In this document: positions 1-9,503 of the stretch, piece after piece
Position numbering within the stretch: the first letter of the stretch is position 1
Layout of the letters: each line of letters begins with the position of its first letter
Source: RYN-433 sp036558265
GTDB lineage: Bacteria; Planctomycetota; Phycisphaerae; Tepidisphaerales; Tepidisphaeraceae
Length of the DNA: 10,457 nucleotides
Direction: 5' to 3'
Assembly (NCBI GenBank): GCA_036558265.1
Contig: DATBFY010000011.1
Coordinates: 1 to 10,457, forward strand
The notes under the pieces: generated by a model
What the model saw: the letters and a program-made list of their open reading frames with translations, nothing else
The model's database searches: none
Told to the model about the DNA's origin: nothing
Translations under genes and position numbers: made by a program

Positions 1-297
1 CTTGTCGAGCATCGGCTTGGGGTCAAACGTGTCCACCTGGCTCGGACCGCCGTTCATGAAGAGGTGGATGATTCGTTTGGCCTTGGGCGGAAAATGCGGC
101 CCCTTGGGATAGAGCGGGTTGATCTTAGATTGAGCGCCGGCGATCGCGGATGGAACGGCTTCGGCGCCGAACGCGCCGCTGCGCGTCAGCAGGTCGCCAA
201 GCGCCAACGCACCAAAGCCCATGCCGCAGCGCGACAAAAGCTGTCGGCGCGTGAGAAATCGATCCGCAATACGTCGGCGATGATCGTAGAGAGACAT
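1..297 (-). CDS. DUF1501 family exported protein, N-terminal part (cut by window edge)
   Basis: Ninety-nine residues are visible; family members usually run to about 450-490, so roughly a fifth is present. Residues 16-21 (TRRQLL), followed by a Gly/Ala/Leu-rich stretch (about 24-44), form a twin-arginine (Tat) signal typical of DUF1501 proteins, so export of the folded protein is expected. Residues 67-75 (PHFPPKAKR) and 80-95, with FMNGGPSQVDTFDPKP, are the family's hallmark opening. From memory, the family is placed near the alkaline phosphatase/sulfatase-like fold; its biochemical role is not established. The start is the ATG at 297, with GGAG (complement of 301-304) only 3 nt upstream, which is short spacing. 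The gene follows the PSCyt1/DUF1553 gene by 39 nt on the same strand, the usual order for this pair, and is probably co-transcribed with it. Family assignment is firm; function is open. Confidence 0.93.
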   Translation of the reverse strand, partial: MSLYDHRRRIADRFLTRRQLLSRCGMGFGALALGDLLTRSGAFGAEAVPSAIAGAQSKINPLYPKGPHFPPKAKRIIHLFMNGGPSQVDTFDPKPMLDK

Positions 298-300
298 GAT

Positions 301-325
301 CTCCGCTCGCGCTCGACGCGCGAGC
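301..325 (-). promoter_or_regulatory. Hairpin abutting the DUF1501 ribosome binding site
   Basis: In the 39-nt gap between the two left-hand genes, 305-312 and 318-325 are perfect 8-bp inverted repeats (GCTCGCGC / GCGCGAGC) around a 5-nt loop. On the minus-strand transcript the stem ends exactly where the GGAG of the downstream gene (301-304) begins. There is no T-run, so it is not an intrinsic terminator. It could tune translation of the DUF1501 gene, or protect or process the mRNA between the two genes. The structure is seen in the sequence; the role is inference. Confidence 0.45.
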
Positions 326-336
326 CCACATGAATA

Positions 337-3645
<3,309 letters not shown>

Positions 3646-3810
3646 CAGATCGGTGTCTCCGCTGGTTTTACCCCCCGCTGGTTACAGGTGTTGAGCGGAT
3701 TACGGTTTATCGGCGATGGAGTGTTTGCATAGTTGTCAGAATTCAGCGGTTGCGGCGTGGCTTACAACAACCGGAACCCGCTGCCCGTGGGGATGAACGG
3801 ACCTTAAGTC
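3646..3810. promoter_or_regulatory. Divergent intergenic region, probable promoters for both directions
   Basis: These 165 bp separate the minus-strand PSCyt1/DUF1553 gene from the plus-strand small-gene cluster, so at least one promoter in each direction is expected from the layout. I could not pick out convincing -35/-10 pairs. A 9-bp direct repeat (CCGCTGGTT) occurs at 3659-3667 and 3675-3683, one period of 16 bp, just upstream of the minus-strand gene. GGAG for that gene is the complement of 3657-3660. Confidence 0.35.
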
Positions 3811-4206
3811 ATGACGCACTCGTACGTCCGATTCGTGACGCCGGAGTTCGATGCAGACTCGGGCAGGCGTCGCGGCGTGTTTCAAACCGTGGCCGAGTTG
3901 GTCGAATCGAATGAACTCGCAGGCTACGAACTGCACGAGTTGCAAGCTTTGCGGAAGTGGTTCGCCGAGCATTTGGACGCGCCGGATCGGTTTTCGCGGA
4001 GCCAGCGTTCGGGTGCGTCGCCGAAGGCGATCTGTTGGTTCAAGAGCAGGGCGACGGCGCACATCGGCCGGATGCACGCGATGTGTCGAATCCTCAGTGA
4101 ACACGGCATCCGGGCGGAGATGATCATCTGTGCGCGGCCAGGGTACGTCGTTTTCGAGGATGATCACCAGGTGGCGGCAGTTCCGTTCGCGGAGACGACT
4201 ACCTAA
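3811..4206 (+). CDS. Conserved hypothetical soluble protein (131 aa)
   Basis: A complete 131-residue protein with no signal peptide or membrane segment. It begins MTHSYVRFVTPEFDADSGRRRGVF; I recognise this opening, with the central AICWFK and the closing RPGYVVFEDDHQVAAVPF, as a pattern in small uncharacterised bacterial proteins, but I know no function for it. The middle (about 25-60) looks helical and the end (about 95-128) looks like two or three strands. The ATG at 3811 is secure as the first possible start, because an in-frame TAA lies at 3805-3807; no strong Shine-Dalgarno is visible. It leads a cluster of three small plus-strand genes and is followed after 15 nt by the next. Family recognition is from memory and should be confirmed by search. 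A 258-codon minus-strand frame covers the region but has no recognisable features. Confidence 0.8.
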   Translation: MTHSYVRFVTPEFDADSGRRRGVFQTVAELVESNELAGYELHELQALRKWFAEHLDAPDRFSRSQRSGASPKAICWFKSRATAHIGRMHAMCRILSEHGIRAEMIICARPGYVVFEDDHQVAAVPFAETTT

Positions 4207-4221
4207 ACTAAGACGTGCGAG

Positions 4222-4461
4222 ATGACACCCGAAGAGCGTCAAAGGCGTTTCGACGATGTCGCCGCACGACTCGAGGCGATTCGTGGGGAGCTTGCGCAAC
4301 TCGTACCCGCTCTTCGACTCGCGGTGGACCAGAAGGCGATACGGCAGATGCTGGCAAGGCTCGCCTGGGACGTTGAAAACTGCGCGGTGATTGGGAAGCA
4401 CCAGGTGGGCGAGGCGATGAACGATGCGATGGGAATGTCGGCAGATGGTACGGTTTCGTGA
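4222..4461 (+). CDS. Small helical hypothetical protein (79 aa)
   Basis: The 79-residue product is rich in Ala, Arg, Glu and Leu. Residues 1-50 (MTPEERQRRFDDVAARLEAI onward) look like two amphipathic helices that could form a short coiled coil or helical hairpin. There is no signal peptide, membrane segment or metal motif. It starts 15 nt after the stop of the preceding gene and in the same frame, separated from it by one TAA and five codons, which suggests co-transcription and perhaps translational coupling. Only a weak GCGAG precedes the ATG. I do not recognise the family. That it is a real gene rests on the operon-like spacing and a coherent helical composition. Confidence 0.6.
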   Translation: MTPEERQRRFDDVAARLEAIRGELAQLVPALRLAVDQKAIRQMLARLAWDVENCAVIGKHQVGEAMNDAMGMSADGTVS

Positions 4462-4512
4462 CACTATGCTGCTCGCAATCGCGCCAACTCCGGGTAGTGT
4501 GCGGTAGGACAA

Positions 4513-4890
4513 ATGGTCGGTCGGAATGAAATGCAGGGTATCGAAAAATCGATCGTCGATTACGCACGTCGTGGAGATCGCAAGGGCGGTTTACGTGCTG
4601 CGGATGTGCTGATCGTGGCGTGCTTCGTGGGCGCGGTCATGGCCGGTACGATAGCGTTCGTACAGGCCCAACATCGGCCGCTTACTCGTGCGAGAATTCA
4701 ATACGAGGTCGCTCGGGTCACCGCGCAGGCGACGCGGCCGTCGTACTCGCCGCCGCCGCTTGCCGGACGGTCGTTTGAGGACGTATCGCCGTGGCGATTC
4801 GCCTCGACGTACGTCGGCATCCTGCTGACGATACTGGGCATACTGATCCTGATTGTGCGAGTCCGGCGGGCCGGCGTCGCGACTCGGTGA
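4513..4890 (+). CDS. Hypothetical membrane protein with two transmembrane segments (125 aa)
   Basis: The product has two clear hydrophobic segments: about 30-52 (ADVLIVACFVGAVMAGTIAF...) and about 98-117 (STYVGILLTILGILILIVRV). A roughly 45-residue polar loop with a Pro-rich patch (SPPPLAG) lies between them. Positively charged residues flank both segments (RRGDRKGGLR before, RVRR after), so by the positive-inside rule both ends should be cytoplasmic and the loop outside. The start may be the ATG at 4513 (AGGA 4 nt upstream) or the ATG at 4531 (GGA 4 nt upstream); an in-frame TAG at 4495-4497 rules out anything earlier. It is the last gene of the small plus-strand cluster and faces the convergent propeller gene. 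The family is not recognised. Confidence 0.7.
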   Translation: MVGRNEMQGIEKSIVDYARRGDRKGGLRAADVLIVACFVGAVMAGTIAFVQAQHRPLTRARIQYEVARVTAQATRPSYSPPPLAGRSFEDVSPWRFASTYVGILLTILGILILIVRVRRAGVATR

Positions 4891-5239
4891 TCCGTCCGGC
4901 AGGGTAAGCCTCCCGTGCGCTTTCGCATTGCAATCGTGGCGTGATCTGCATGGGGGGCCGAGGTGCTTCGTGATTCATCGGCGGGACGAGAGGTATCGGG
5001 GCAGATTGCTTGTGTTGATTTGGGGAGATGTGCTGACGCTCCTGCCACGGGCGGCGTCTGCGCATTTTGCCGGGAGGCGGGTTGATTTACCGCGGACCTG
5101 GTCCTGGCAAAATGCTCCAACGCCGTGGGTCACGAGGGCCGCGCGGCTGATGGTGGTCCGGGAGGTGTCGCCGCGCGGGCGGCGTTATTGCGGACGTGGT
5201 TCGAAGGGCCTACTAGCTAAAGAGCAGACCCGCCAGCGA
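4891..5239. other. 349-bp non-coding gap between convergent genes
   Basis: No convincing gene is present. A 144-codon plus-strand frame (4853-5287) and a 140-codon minus-strand frame run through it, but both lack a plausible start and overlap neighbouring genes, and their products are Arg/Pro-rich shadow-like sequences. A GC-rich hairpin lies at 5169-5184 and a short palindrome, GGACC-T-GGTCC, at 5094-5104. The gap most likely holds the 3' ends of the two convergent transcripts. Confidence 0.6.
5169..5184. terminator. Candidate weak bidirectional terminator hairpin
   Basis: A perfect 6-bp GC stem (CGCCGC / GCGGCG) with a GCGG tetraloop lies between convergent genes and is followed on the plus strand by TTATT. 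The T-tract is short and interrupted, and the other strand has none, so this is only a candidate. In so GC-rich a sequence a 6-bp stem can arise by chance. Confidence 0.25.
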
Positions 5240-6742
5240 TCAGGGCTGGAGGCGGTTCAGGGTGTAATAGGCTTCCTTGTTTCGTAAGCCTGCGCCGGCT
5301 GGGGTCGTAACGCCGTCGGCGACCAGGTAATAGATCCACTGGTGGTCGTGGAGCGTATCCACGGTCAGCGAGACGCGGGCCTTGTCGTCCGACAGCTTGA
5401 CGGCGGTGATCTTCACCGGCTGCTTGTCGTACTCGGGCGAGCCGTACTGGCGGCCATACTTGTAGTGCCAGGTGGTCAGGTTGTAGCTCTTTGGGTCCAG
5501 TGCAGACTTCTCATCGACTGGTTGTGTAAAGGTTACATCGAACCCGCTCTTTGTAAGACTCATTTGCTTGATGTCGAAGACGGGTTTGGCGGTCCAGGTT
5601 AACCTCTGCAACCCGCTGGAACCCCTCGACCACCCTCTGTCGGTGATGCCGACGTAGAGAGACCCGTCGGAGCTGAAGAGGAGCCGGTTGGAACCCCTCA
5701 GCTCGTCGCGGCGCATGAAGGGGTAGCAGGCGCCCTGGTATTCGCCCTGGACCTTTTCCAGGGTGACCCGCATGATCAGGGGGTCGATGACGTCGCCCAA
5801 GAACATCTGGCCGGCAAAGGGGCCGAACTTGTCATTGACCGTGTCGAAAATCGGGCAGCCCTGGGAGTGGCCCATCTGGGGATAGGGCAGGAGGACGGCG
5901 GGCCACTTGCGCATCTTGTCCCACTCGGCATCGGTGACGGTGTTCAGGGGGCGGGTCCAGCCCTTCTTGAAGATGAGGCTCGAGGGGTGGCCGTGGAAGG
6001 CGCCTTCGGTCAGGTGGTGGATCGAGCCGACGGGGACAAACTCGCCCTGGTTGTCGGTGGCGAAGAGGTCGCCGGAGTTGGGTTCCATCGCGATGCCGTT
6101 GGGGGCGCGCAGGCCACAGGACCAGGGGATGAACTCGCCTTTTGGCGTAATCTTAAAGCTCCAACCGCGATAGGGCGTGCCGGGCTCGGTGCCCATGAAG
6201 ACGCCGCCCGAGTTGTCGGGCTTGTGGGCGAGGCAGAGGGTGCCGCAGAAGTTGCCTTGTTTATCCTTAATTAAGCCGAAGGCGAACTGGTGGTAGTTGC
6301 CGTTGTAGCCCCAGGCGTTGCAGAAGGTTTCGAAGCGGTCGGCCTCGCCGTCGCCGTCCTGGTCCGTAAGTTTAGTGAGCTCCGTGCGTTGCATGACGAA
6401 GAGCTCGCCGCGCGAGTCGCCGGGGTAGAGGCCCAGGCATTCCTGAAGTCCGCTGGCGAAACGTTTCCACTTGCCGGTCTCCATCGAGCGGAGCCAGACC
6501 TCGCCGTGGCGGGTGCAGAGGGCGAGTTTGCCGTCGGCGGTCCAGCCCATGCCGCCGACTTCCAGGCCGTGGGAGTCTTCGGGCTCGGGGAGGGATTCGA
6601 AATGATAGACGTCGTCGGGGCCGCCGTTCATGGTTGAGCGGCTCGGTTTTTCGGCGGCGAAGGAACTCACCGCAGAGGCGCAGAGGACGCAGAGGAAGAG
6701 GAGGATGGAGGATGGAGGATGGAAGATGGAAGTACGCATCAT
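5240..6742 (-). CDS. Exported sugar-dehydrogenase-like beta-propeller protein
   Basis: The product is 500 residues. Residues 1-30 are a signal peptide (core ILLFLCVLCASAV, cleavage near SFAA-E). Residues about 45-385 resemble the PQQ-type glucose/sorbosone dehydrogenase-like beta-propellers common in planctomycetes: repeated blade edges (GMGWTADGKLALCTRHGEVW 64-83), a calcium-loop-like DQDGDGEADRF (127-137), GLRAPNGIAM (210-219), and FHGHP (249-253). Residues about 388-498 form a beta-rich Ig-like tail. It has no CxxCH, so it cannot carry covalent haem. The five-haem cytochrome gene ends 39 nt upstream on the same strand, which suggests an enzyme and electron-acceptor pair in the periplasm. 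The ATG at 6742 has no Shine-Dalgarno; the ATG at 6631 (Met38) would lose the signal peptide, so the upstream start is preferred. Substrate and catalytic activity are unknown, and many such planctomycete propellers may not be active dehydrogenases. Confidence 0.88.
   Translation of the reverse strand: MMRTSIFHPPSSILLFLCVLCASAVSSFAAEKPSRSTMNGGPDDVYHFESLPEPEDSHGLEVGGMGWTADGKLALCTRHGEVWLRSMETGKWKRFASGLQECLGLYPGDSRGELFVMQRTELTKLTDQDGDGEADRFETFCNAWGYNGNYHQFAFGLIKDKQGNFCGTLCLAHKPDNSGGVFMGTEPGTPYRGWSFKITPKGEFIPWSCGLRAPNGIAMEPNSGDLFATDNQGEFVPVGSIHHLTEGAFHGHPSSLIFKKGWTRPLNTVTDAEWDKMRKWPAVLLPYPQMGHSQGCPIFDTVNDKFGPFAGQMFLGDVIDPLIMRVTLEKVQGEYQGACYPFMRRDELRGSNRLLFSSDGSLYVGITDRGWSRGSSGLQRLTWTAKPVFDIKQMSLTKSGFDVTFTQPVDEKSALDPKSYNLTTWHYKYGRQYGSPEYDKQPVKITAVKLSDDKARVSLTVDTLHDHQWIYYLVADGVTTPAGAGLRNKEAYYTLNRLQP
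6671..6730. repeat. Two adjoining short tandem repeats inside the propeller gene's signal peptide
   Basis: On the plus strand, CGCAGAGG(A) occurs three times in a row (6671-6678, 6679-6687, 6688-6696). It is followed by four 7-bp units at 6703-6730: GGATGGA three times and AGATGGA once. On the coding strand these read as CTCTGCG-type and CCATCCT-type runs. They encode residues about 5-24, including the hydrophobic core of the signal peptide. I recall both kinds of run as dispersed low-complexity repeats in several bacterial genomes; that is memory, not a search. Confidence 0.8.
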
Positions 6743-6750
6743 TGTCTTGG

Positions 6751-6778
6751 GGCTATTCTGAACAATTGAATGACAGCC
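6751..6778 (-). other. Imperfect hairpin between the cytochrome and propeller genes
   Basis: The 39-nt gap holds an imperfect inverted repeat: on the plus strand GGCTATTC (6751-6758) pairs with GAAT (6768-6771) and AGCC (6775-6778), with a 3-nt bulge. The propeller start lacks a Shine-Dalgarno, so this structure might affect its translation. The pairing is weak and AT-containing; it may be chance. Confidence 0.2.
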
Positions 6779-6781
6779 GGT

Positions 6782-9298
6782 TCACCCGGGGCGGTTCGTG
6801 ATCGTTACGGAGAACGTGACCTTGTTGGCGGCGGGGAGCTCGAGGATCTGACCGGCGGTTCGCTCGGAGGGGGACTTAAAAGACTTTTGGACTTGCGCGG
6901 GGCGGAACGAGCCAGTTGAGGCAGAGATCGTCACGTTGGGCTCGTCGGTGGCGAGGTAGTAGACGGGCTTGCCGTTGGATTCGATCTCGAACGTACGGAC
7001 GATCGCGGGGGCGTGGCCTTCGCCCGCCGACGTGATGCGCTCGCGCACCTCAGTGTCGCCAATCGTGTAGATGAAGGTGGGGATCTTGTCTTTAAGCTCG
7101 TAGCCCTTGAAGACGCGCGGGGCGTCGTTCTCGGGCGAGCCGATGCGGATCGGACTGATGGCCTGAATGTAGAATCGCTGTCCGAGGACGCGCACGGGGT
7201 TGCCGCCGCGGTCGTTCCAGTCGCCGCCCATGTCGAGGAAGCCCCCCTGCCAGGCCTGGCGAAACATGACGCGTTGGGCGTCGAAGGTGTAGTTGACCAT
7301 GCCCGGGAGGCCCACGGAGATGCCGTAGACGATCGTGCCGTTGGGGTCGGGGATCTGGCAGCGGCTGACCAGCGGCGTGTCGGTGACGATCAGGACGTAG
7401 TTGCGTTTTTCCTTGACACCCAGCGGAGCCGGCATCGAGATGCCCAGCGACGCGTAGGCCCAGAGGGTGTCGATCGTGTGATCGGCCTCCTGGCGGGGCT
7501 TGTCGGTGAAGAAGTTGGGCATGGCGGTTCCGGGCTGGATGCGCGCCGGCTCGTGCATCCAGCGGCGGAAGAAGTCGGGGCGGAGGCGCGTGTACATGAG
7601 GGTGAGCTCGGGACCGCGCGTGGCGTCGGCGGCCACGACCGGTTTGAACTCGCGCAGGCTGTGGCAGGTGACGCAAGCCATTCCGGTCGGATTTGTCTTC
7701 GGGTCGTTGGCGCCGACGAGCTTCTGACCTTCGGCGACGACGGCGGTCGTGGGGACGAGCTTTGGATCGGGGGCGTCGGAGACGGCCGCGGCGGCGACGG
7801 CCTGGTCGGGGAGGCGATCGACGGCCGAGCCGAAGTCGGGCATGCGGGTCTTGAGCCAGAAGCGGACGCGGGCGCGGCGGTCGTGGAGGACCTGGTTGAT
7901 CCAATCCTTCTTGAGCTTGGCGCCGACGCTGGTGAGGGGCGGAAGCTTTTCCGCCAGTTCCTCGGCGGGCTTCGACTGGCCGGCCTCGTGGCAGGCGACG
8001 CAGTTGAGCTTCTGGAGGGTGCGTTGGAAATCGTGCGCGGGCGCGGATGAGACCAGCGGTGCCGATTTGATGGCGGAGAGGAATGCAGCAATCGCCTGGC
8101 GGTCGTCGGCGGAGAGCTGATACCGCGCGGCCTGGCCGTCGGGGTGCTCGGCAAGACAGCCCTTGGCGGGGTCGAGCTTATCGAGCGCGGCGAAGGTCCT
8201 GGCGTCGGGCAGTGGCTTGCCGGCGTCGCCGTTGATCGTGTGACACGCGAGGCAGCCGGCGGTGCGGACGATTTGCTCGCCGTGCTTCATATCGGCGCCG
8301 TCGGGCAACTTGCCTTCGAAGGCGTCGTCCTTCGACTGCACCAGGTAATTGGCGAGGGCGACGGCCTCGTCCTCATCGCGGAAGATCATGGCGGGCATGC
8401 GGCCGGAGCGATCGACCGCCAGCGGGTCGCGGATGTAGGCGGCGAGTTGGCCGATCGATTGCCACTTCGACGCCTGGTGCTCGAGCTTGAGATCGCCCTG
8501 GTGACAGTTGGCGCAGCCGATGGTTTCAAAAAGTTCCTGGCCCTGCTTGGCCTTGGATTGCGAAGGCTTGTAGTCGTTGACGCGCCGCCGCGCGTCCTTG
8601 AGGGTGGCGAGGTAGGCGGCGACGTCGCGGCGATTCTCATCCTTGGTGAGGATCGCCGGCATCATGGCAGCGGCGCGGAAGTGCTTCGGATCCTCGAGCC
8701 ACTTGTAGATCCAAAAGGCGTTGACGCGCGCGCCGACGTTTGACAGATCGGGCCCGACCCGGCTCGCCAGGTGCTGCGCGCCGCCGCTGTGGCAGGCGGC
8801 GCAGTTGTGTTCTTCGACGAGGATTCGGCCGCGCTCGGCCAGGGCCTGTTGGTGAGCCGCATCGGGCGTCTGGCTATGCGACAAGACCGACGCGGGGATC
8901 GGCTCGGGGATGAACGGGTCGGAGGTCCAGGTGGGGCCGAATTGCGCCGGGCCGCTTTTGCGCTGGTATCGAAATTCGATGGGATGCTCGCCGGCCTCGA
9001 GTTCGACGGGCGCCGTGACGGCTTTGCCGTCGATTCGGATCTCCCCGCCGTCGTTCGTGAAGGTGTACGTGCCCCGCTGGAGGATCTTGATCGAACCCTT
9101 GTATCGGGCGGTGAAGGCGGGCTTGACCTGGGGGTGGACGGACTCGTTGTCGCGCAAGGAAAAAGCGGGGGACGGGACGACGGTATGAATCGTGGCGTGG
9201 TCGTCGGTGAAGGTCGCAATCAGGCCGGGATCGGCACCGGCAAACCACGGATATGCGAAGAGGGCCAGACAAATCCTGGCGATCGTTCTCGGGTTCAT
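6782..9298 (-). CDS. Exported five-haem c-type cytochrome with PA14-like N-terminus
   Basis: The product is 838 residues. A signal peptide covers 1-22 (cleavage near FAGA-D). A short PA14-like beta domain follows (about 25-145), with GTYTFTNDGGEIRIDGK near its centre; PA14 domains commonly bind carbohydrate. Five haem-attachment motifs come next: CAACH 166-170, CANCH 262-266, CLACH 349-353, CVACH 433-437 and CVTCH 542-546. Possible distal Met ligands appear as MPAI, RMPA, RMPD and AMPN, but the third unit shows none. A beta-rich domain of about 210 residues, with GLPGMVNYTFDA and GGFLDMGGDWNDRGG, ends the protein; I recognise this pattern from planctomycete propeller/cytochrome proteins but cannot name a function. 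The ATG at 9298 has GGAG 5 nt upstream. It is first in a likely two-gene operon with the propeller, and its role is probably periplasmic electron transfer from a dehydrogenase. Confidence 0.93.
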   Translation of the reverse strand: MNPRTIARICLALFAYPWFAGADPGLIATFTDDHATIHTVVPSPAFSLRDNESVHPQVKPAFTARYKGSIKILQRGTYTFTNDGGEIRIDGKAVTAPVELEAGEHPIEFRYQRKSGPAQFGPTWTSDPFIPEPIPASVLSHSQTPDAAHQQALAERGRILVEEHNCAACHSGGAQHLASRVGPDLSNVGARVNAFWIYKWLEDPKHFRAAAMMPAILTKDENRRDVAAYLATLKDARRRVNDYKPSQSKAKQGQELFETIGCANCHQGDLKLEHQASKWQSIGQLAAYIRDPLAVDRSGRMPAMIFRDEDEAVALANYLVQSKDDAFEGKLPDGADMKHGEQIVRTAGCLACHTINGDAGKPLPDARTFAALDKLDPAKGCLAEHPDGQAARYQLSADDRQAIAAFLSAIKSAPLVSSAPAHDFQRTLQKLNCVACHEAGQSKPAEELAEKLPPLTSVGAKLKKDWINQVLHDRRARVRFWLKTRMPDFGSAVDRLPDQAVAAAAVSDAPDPKLVPTTAVVAEGQKLVGANDPKTNPTGMACVTCHSLREFKPVVAADATRGPELTLMYTRLRPDFFRRWMHEPARIQPGTAMPNFFTDKPRQEADHTIDTLWAYASLGISMPAPLGVKEKRNYVLIVTDTPLVSRCQIPDPNGTIVYGISVGLPGMVNYTFDAQRVMFRQAWQGGFLDMGGDWNDRGGNPVRVLGQRFYIQAISPIRIGSPENDAPRVFKGYELKDKIPTFIYTIGDTEVRERITSAGEGHAPAIVRTFEIESNGKPVYYLATDEPNVTISASTGSFRPAQVQKSFKSPSERTAGQILELPAANKVTFSVTITNRPG

Positions 9299-9303
9299 TC
9301 ACT

Positions 9304-9307
9304 CTCC
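9304..9307 (-). promoter_or_regulatory. Ribosome binding site of the cytochrome gene
   Basis: GGAG (complement of 9304-9307) sits 5 nt before the ATG at 9298. It is the best-placed Shine-Dalgarno in the window and fixes the cytochrome start. Confidence 0.7.
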
Positions 9308-9440
9308 GGAAGGGTGCTCCAAACAGGTCCGGCGGTACGGTGATCCGCGCGCGACGGCAGACCACCCTGTGTTACGGGGTTTGGGGCGCGGTGTTGATTG
9401 GGACGCCAGCGACACAGATTGAAATAGGCGCGGGGAAGAT

Positions 9441-9493
9441 GCACCTTCGGTGCGACCGTTAACTGCCGGCGCGATGCAGGCGGGACGCCTGCA
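9441..9493. repeat. Two adjacent small hairpins in the intergenic region, REP-like
   Basis: The first hairpin has stem GCACC/GGTGC (9441-9445, 9449-9453) with loop TTC. The second has a perfect 8-bp stem TGCAGGCG/CGCCTGCA (9475-9482, 9486-9493) with loop GGA. The second lies 10 nt beyond the stop of the oxidoreductase gene but has no T-tract on that strand. The wording GCAGGCGGGACGCCTGC resembles dispersed palindromes I remember from planctomycete and verrucomicrobial genomes, so a REP-like element is likelier than a simple terminator. It could still mark or protect the 3' end of the upstream transcript. Confidence 0.5.
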
Positions 9494-9503
9494 CTACCAA
9501 CTT

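Noticed and set aside
3736..4512. 258-codon minus-strand open frame covering the first two small plus-strand genes
   Set aside because: Its product is Arg/His/Pro-rich with no recognisable motif, while the plus-strand frames give coherent proteins with operon-like spacing. I keep slight doubt because it is longer than either.
5169..5184. Strong intrinsic terminator for the propeller operon
   Set aside because: The minus strand has no T-tract after the stem, so only a weak candidate call is kept.
4853..5287. 144-codon plus-strand frame through the convergent gap
   Set aside because: It starts inside the membrane protein gene and runs into the end of the propeller gene, with no ribosome binding site and a composition unlike a protein.
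6629..6631. Alternative start of the propeller protein at Met38
   Set aside because: It would remove a well-formed signal peptide from a protein expected to be exported beside a periplasmic cytochrome.
6671..6730. CRISPR-like array
   Set aside because: The units are 7-9 bp and abut without spacers; this is simple tandem repetition.
7013..8050. 345-codon plus-strand open frame opposite the cytochrome gene
   Set aside because: It is antisense to several haem motifs, and its Asp/Gly/Ala/Val-rich sequence is the usual reflection of high-GC coding.
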